From: a bacterium
GTDB taxonomy: Bacteria; Myxococcota_A; Polyangia; Nannocystales; Nannocystaceae
Direction: 5' to 3'
Assembly: GCA_024742475.1 (NCBI GenBank)
Contig: JANSYI010000004.1
Coordinates: 62,001-126,000, forward strand
DNA: 64,000 bases
Numbering within the stretch: position 1 is the first letter of the stretch; each line of letters begins with the position of its first letter. Under the pieces are notes generated by a model. The model was not told the origin of the DNA. It saw only the letters and a list, made by a program, of their open reading frames with translations, and searched no databases. Made by a program: the position numbers and the translations under genes. Shown here in pieces: positions 62,801 to 64,000 of this stretch.

Positions 62801-64000
62801 ACGACCCCGAAGCGCTCGCGAAGCTGCAGCAACTCTACCTCGAGACCTCGCGCTTCGAGCCGGCGCTGCCGATCATCGAACGACGGCTGCGTGCCCTCGA
62901 ACAGTCCAATCCAAGCGACAAGGACGGCCGCATCGCGCTCCTGGTCGCCAAGGCTCGGGTCCTTCAAGAGGGGCTGGGCAACGACGAAGAGGCCACCGCG
63001 ACGCTCGAGCAACTGCTCGAAGAGGCCCCCGGCAACGACGACGTCGCGCTCGGCCTCAGCCGCCTGTATCGAAAGCAGGGTCGCCTCAACGACGGCATCG
63101 CGCTGCTTCGAGAGCGTTGGGAGGAAGCCCCGGCCGAGGCGACCGACCGCTACATCGAGCTCACCCGTGCGCTGGCGACCGTGCTCGACGAGGAGGGCCA
63201 CGATCCCAGCGGCGCGCTCGAGGTGATCGAGACGGCGCTGGGGGCCGTCGAGGACGAACCCCGTCTGCTGGTCAAGAAGGTGCTCTACGCCCGGGCCGTG
63301 CACGAGCAGCGCAAGCTCGCCGAAGCCCTCGAGGCGCTCGGAACCCCGCAAGAGCTGCTCGAGGCGGCCGACCTCTACCGCACCGCGCTCGAGGAGAGCG
63401 CCCACGCCCTGCGGCTGTACTCGCGGGTGCTGGCCGAAGCCAAGACGCGAGCCGGCGCGCAGCCCGACGACCTCGCGTCCGCCCGCCACCTCGCCGCGTC
63501 GCTCGAAGGCCTGGTCCGTCTTCGCGTCGACGACGGCGACATCAACGGCGCGCTCGAGTTCATGGACGGGCAGCTGGCCGAGGTCACCGGCCCAGCCATC
63601 CGGGCGCAGCTCCTCACCGACATGGGCCGCATCACCTACCGCTCGACGAAGGACGTCGAGGCGGCCCGCGACCGCTTCGACGCAGCGCTCGCCGAAGACC
63701 CCGAGTTCGCGCGGGCCAAGGTCGGCAAGGCCGAGGTGCTCTTCGCCGACGGCGCTGTCGGGGAGGCGCAGCGGCTGCTCACCGACGCCGTCGATGCGCT
63801 GTCCCTCACGCCATCGAAGGACCCCCAGGACCTCGTCGAAGCGCTCGTCCTGCTCGCGGACGTCCTCGAAGACGCGGGTCGGGCGGGCGAGGCTTACCGG
63901 CGCCTGACCGCCGCGGCCCGTCACGACCCGGGCAACCTCGAGATCCGCGCCGCCATCGCGCGCAACCGCCTGGGCGCCTCACGGCACCGCGACGTCGTCA
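56827..64000 (+). CDS. Giant tetratricopeptide-repeat protein, 5' part
   Basis: An open frame from ATG 56827 runs off the end of the window: at least 2391 residues. It starts MSDVAAQHPQAG with a Pro-rich leader, then many helical TPR-like repeats about 34-40 residues long, for example AAAVLARAVQLKPDDVRSQA and AVQHYEQALLLDRTN. No transmembrane helix is seen. Around residues 1600-1720 the repeats are broken by a linker: acidic ELEIEELEIEELELEE, then a Pro-rich KPPPPPRSPSF. TPR repeats resume afterwards. Such proteins usually scaffold complexes. Large TPR proteins of this kind recur in Myxococcota. The 164-bp gap before it shows no clear promoter. Confidence 0.88.
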   Translation, partial: MSDVAAQHPQAGDTVPPPSVSLPTALPVRYPTEPKELSAFRQEPSEAAFTALRREYRDAEDWRALATVLVLYAASLQERASDRDKAAELCLQSYELWLERVKDRETAAAVLARAVQLKPDDVRSQARLRKLYETLGFYRELVTLLRWRLSSNPTSREAAGHHLELAELLEKQFLAIGEAVQHYEQALLLDRTNMEASERLIALYRRSGAWQRCTELMLSVLERLDASRDRHRIAEYHRRLASIEFEHRSDVAAAARHLQAALKAVPDDVEALQSFGTLYLSSGKSDDDGVTKAADIFYKAAEIARRRGAQDRALKLLRRALTLMPEHRQASAALENTLIDAEDWLALDELYREWLYHFDDEDAVPLLLRRAELLEERLHRREEARQLYEEASRYQPPEAESWHRLRDIYESTKDFHALAGLFDAQLDHAPDEVPTETLLRAATVYRDELGLDERAAVYYYKVLEREPFNGVAFEGYKEHWRRKHNWSHLRDLILYQIEQATEYEDEHSPLSDPAFAEEFVELADICERRLGDIDGALDAWGRMAAEYPGDPRPQKHIARIEKRARMWDNMVRVQEAELERALDPRKRLDILKRLTQVYRDRQVNPERAIELYNEILELSPNDVQATRALTALYDRAGAHEQVVEMLRDQYERSRSNTERTSLLRRLAELWHHELESPDEAIWACEEILHQAPADREAMARLQQILEEQDQNEALYQVLERELDQTGSAEARLKIMRRMARMAEHALGDDDRAARLWTDIGDIQPSLEILDKRIFLYERSGRYEELGILLQKGANGASTPLPRQIDYLLRLGLLAESHLDDPDLARSSFESVLRSRPDHRGALEALVRLYRRDESWQSLVAVLGKLQELAETQEDEFRVAWERTELLSDQLDDPEAAASLLESLDDGPAVGNREVSSTLLELFERSEQWNKVVEQAEVLLLSADDPDERRRLYLLISDTWRSRLSETRAALGVYTRFVEEFSGDTDALWDLSELQLDVGEAEAALTTLSRRLALAQDIELRISTLEAMAEIAEKRLEHPSRAIDYLRQALSFSPFHRELTHKIREMAKQHGLYSELLHIHEERFGYADAGERLELQIEVATEAAEIAESKLDRHADAFDWASRGYFVAIGHELPASDLLDRLERLAESHDLWSKLAEVIEQEIAHFEERGAIHSGSYDAVARYLDASKIAEDHLEDPQRAVGFLQRAHRLSPRDEALAKQLEDTARRYSLWQAVIELHGGLLERAVTDLGRFDACVAIATVYEEELADPEQAFGWLEKAVRDLEASDGGLAQDAFERMRELAAAHTLWPNLAKHHLDTAALRDAQDDVSGRIDALRMAADVFYEHIEDPLAACRVLGVALSADPFQTQLLDDIRELTVEVDAKRDGDLPAIGALTLLGVLQRHYLDSTNASERNELLVERARVREDRLSDFSGAMAEWFRVLHRDPENDEALVEAERLADENDLWSSFLVQPAHRLEQARDPDERRVLYKRLARLYEGPIQRHEYALRARLAAWRLDPTLPPREGELGADQAAIWRLAEQTGDYSRPPVPKDALLTPTLMPPEYRDVQRWKSCGLDPRALEELPDPFAPKVEIAAPASVPEVSTEEVSVSVLAPSAPDGALNDAGGVPPQVRSGNTVEIVEPTTTTELEIEELEIEELELEEIVDDEGTIASSGTPDAASPLGTNIQAVAKPPPPPRSPSFGLPPVPKLTRPVLPARPKVSSAWEEVALAYADVPTQGRDDQATVALVLARLWEQGAEDTERAFRAVEQALVWVPEEPVALETLRGLAERHAQTDRLQRAYEFLLGEAALPDHLIAMGMRLARLHESRDDDAAAEASFRGVLEVSPTHRDALRSLCRIYESTERWAEYVVVFSDLLEVETEDLDADDRIERTLDLARILSEKLGRKDAAIERLELLVRQHGSDQRVHDAHIDLLTETRRWQPAIEAMRVAADAIGDSEYRLGNLARVAVIYEQKLGLPDRAIQAWAEIAEVHDDPEALAKLQQLYLETSRFEPALPIIERRLRALEQSNPSDKDGRIALLVAKARVLQEGLGNDEEATATLEQLLEEAPGNDDVALGLSRLYRKQGRLNDGIALLRERWEEAPAEATDRYIELTRALATVLDEEGHDPSGALEVIETALGAVEDEPRLLVKKVLYARAVHEQRKLAEALEALGTPQELLEAADLYRTALEESAHALRLYSRVLAEAKTRAGAQPDDLASARHLAASLEGLVRLRVDDGDINGALEFMDGQLAEVTGPAIRAQLLTDMGRITYRSTKDVEAARDRFDAALAEDPEFARAKVGKAEVLFADGAVGEAQRLLTDAVDALSLTPSKDPQDLVEALVLLADVLEDAGRAGEAYRRLTAAARHDPGNLEIRAAIARNRLGASRHRDVV

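Noticed and set aside
56827..64000. Long open frames on the minus strand opposite the TPR gene (57289-59628, 60433-63924)
   Set aside because: Their composition is that of antisense reads of GC-biased codons; the plus frame has clear TPR repeats.

Overview
The window comes from a GC-rich Gram-negative bacterium. Its content points to Myxococcota, most likely a Nannocystineae-type organism: many lipoproteins with Ser/Thr/Asp-rich or Lys/Glu-rich linkers, a membrane Ser/Thr kinase with a PEGA-like tail, a CarD regulator, a histone-H1-like Lys/Ala-rich protein, a giant TPR protein, and near-continuous gene packing with ATGA/GTGA/TGATG overlaps. This is inferred from gene content only; there is no rRNA in the window. 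I saw no tRNA gene, insertion sequence or CRISPR array.

Layout. 1-755: the end of a xanthine dehydrogenase large subunit. 779-7074: a defence or accessory block with a CcdAB-like toxin-antitoxin pair, an unknown gene, a DUF4143-type ATPase preceded by three evenly spaced 20-bp palindromes, and a type III-like Res-Mod pair whose Res lacks the nuclease end. 7071-11283: tRNA methylthiotransferase MtaB, a sodium:solute symporter, an M28 peptidase lipoprotein and a small conserved-looking protein. 11450-12295: a DsbA-like selenoprotein lipoprotein, read through an in-frame TGA that is followed by a SECIS-like hairpin. 12320-16318: a formylglycine-enzyme-like lipoprotein, a Ser/Thr kinase and an S1-repeat protein. 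16460-19604: a diheme cytochrome and outer-membrane barrel pair, divergent from a RegB/RegA redox two-component system, with two RegA-type dyads between them. 19608-29880: housekeeping genes (thpR, panD, prfA-zapA-tyrS, dusA) mixed with conserved unknowns. 29965-39285: lspA-lgt-lspA, pabB, pgsA, AIM24, a lytic transglycosylase, nadB and carD. 39540-42583: a haloperoxidase-like lipoprotein, a redoxin and a macro-domain protein. 42708-49815: a Complex I operon nuoABCD-G-H-I without nuoEF or nuoJKLMN, with a lipoprotein-like domain fused in front of NuoH. 49987-50216: a candidate 6S-like RNA and a strong terminator. 50318-64000: a glycosyltransferase-like protein, gltX, a soluble chemoreceptor-like protein, the zinc-ribbon/H1-like protein, a CPBP protease and the giant TPR gene running off the end.

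How the parts connect. Envelope redox biology recurs: the selenoprotein, a diheme cytochrome with a barrel, the quinone-sensing type of RegB, a redoxin, and Complex I. Lipoprotein maturation is also prominent: two LspA copies and Lgt sit together, and at least seven predicted lipoproteins lie in the same 64 kb, including the NuoH fusion if its lipobox is used. The points most worth checking are the SECIS-dependent selenoprotein, the NuoH fusion, the palindrome array next to a shortened Res, the tandem RegA dyads and the candidate 6S RNA.
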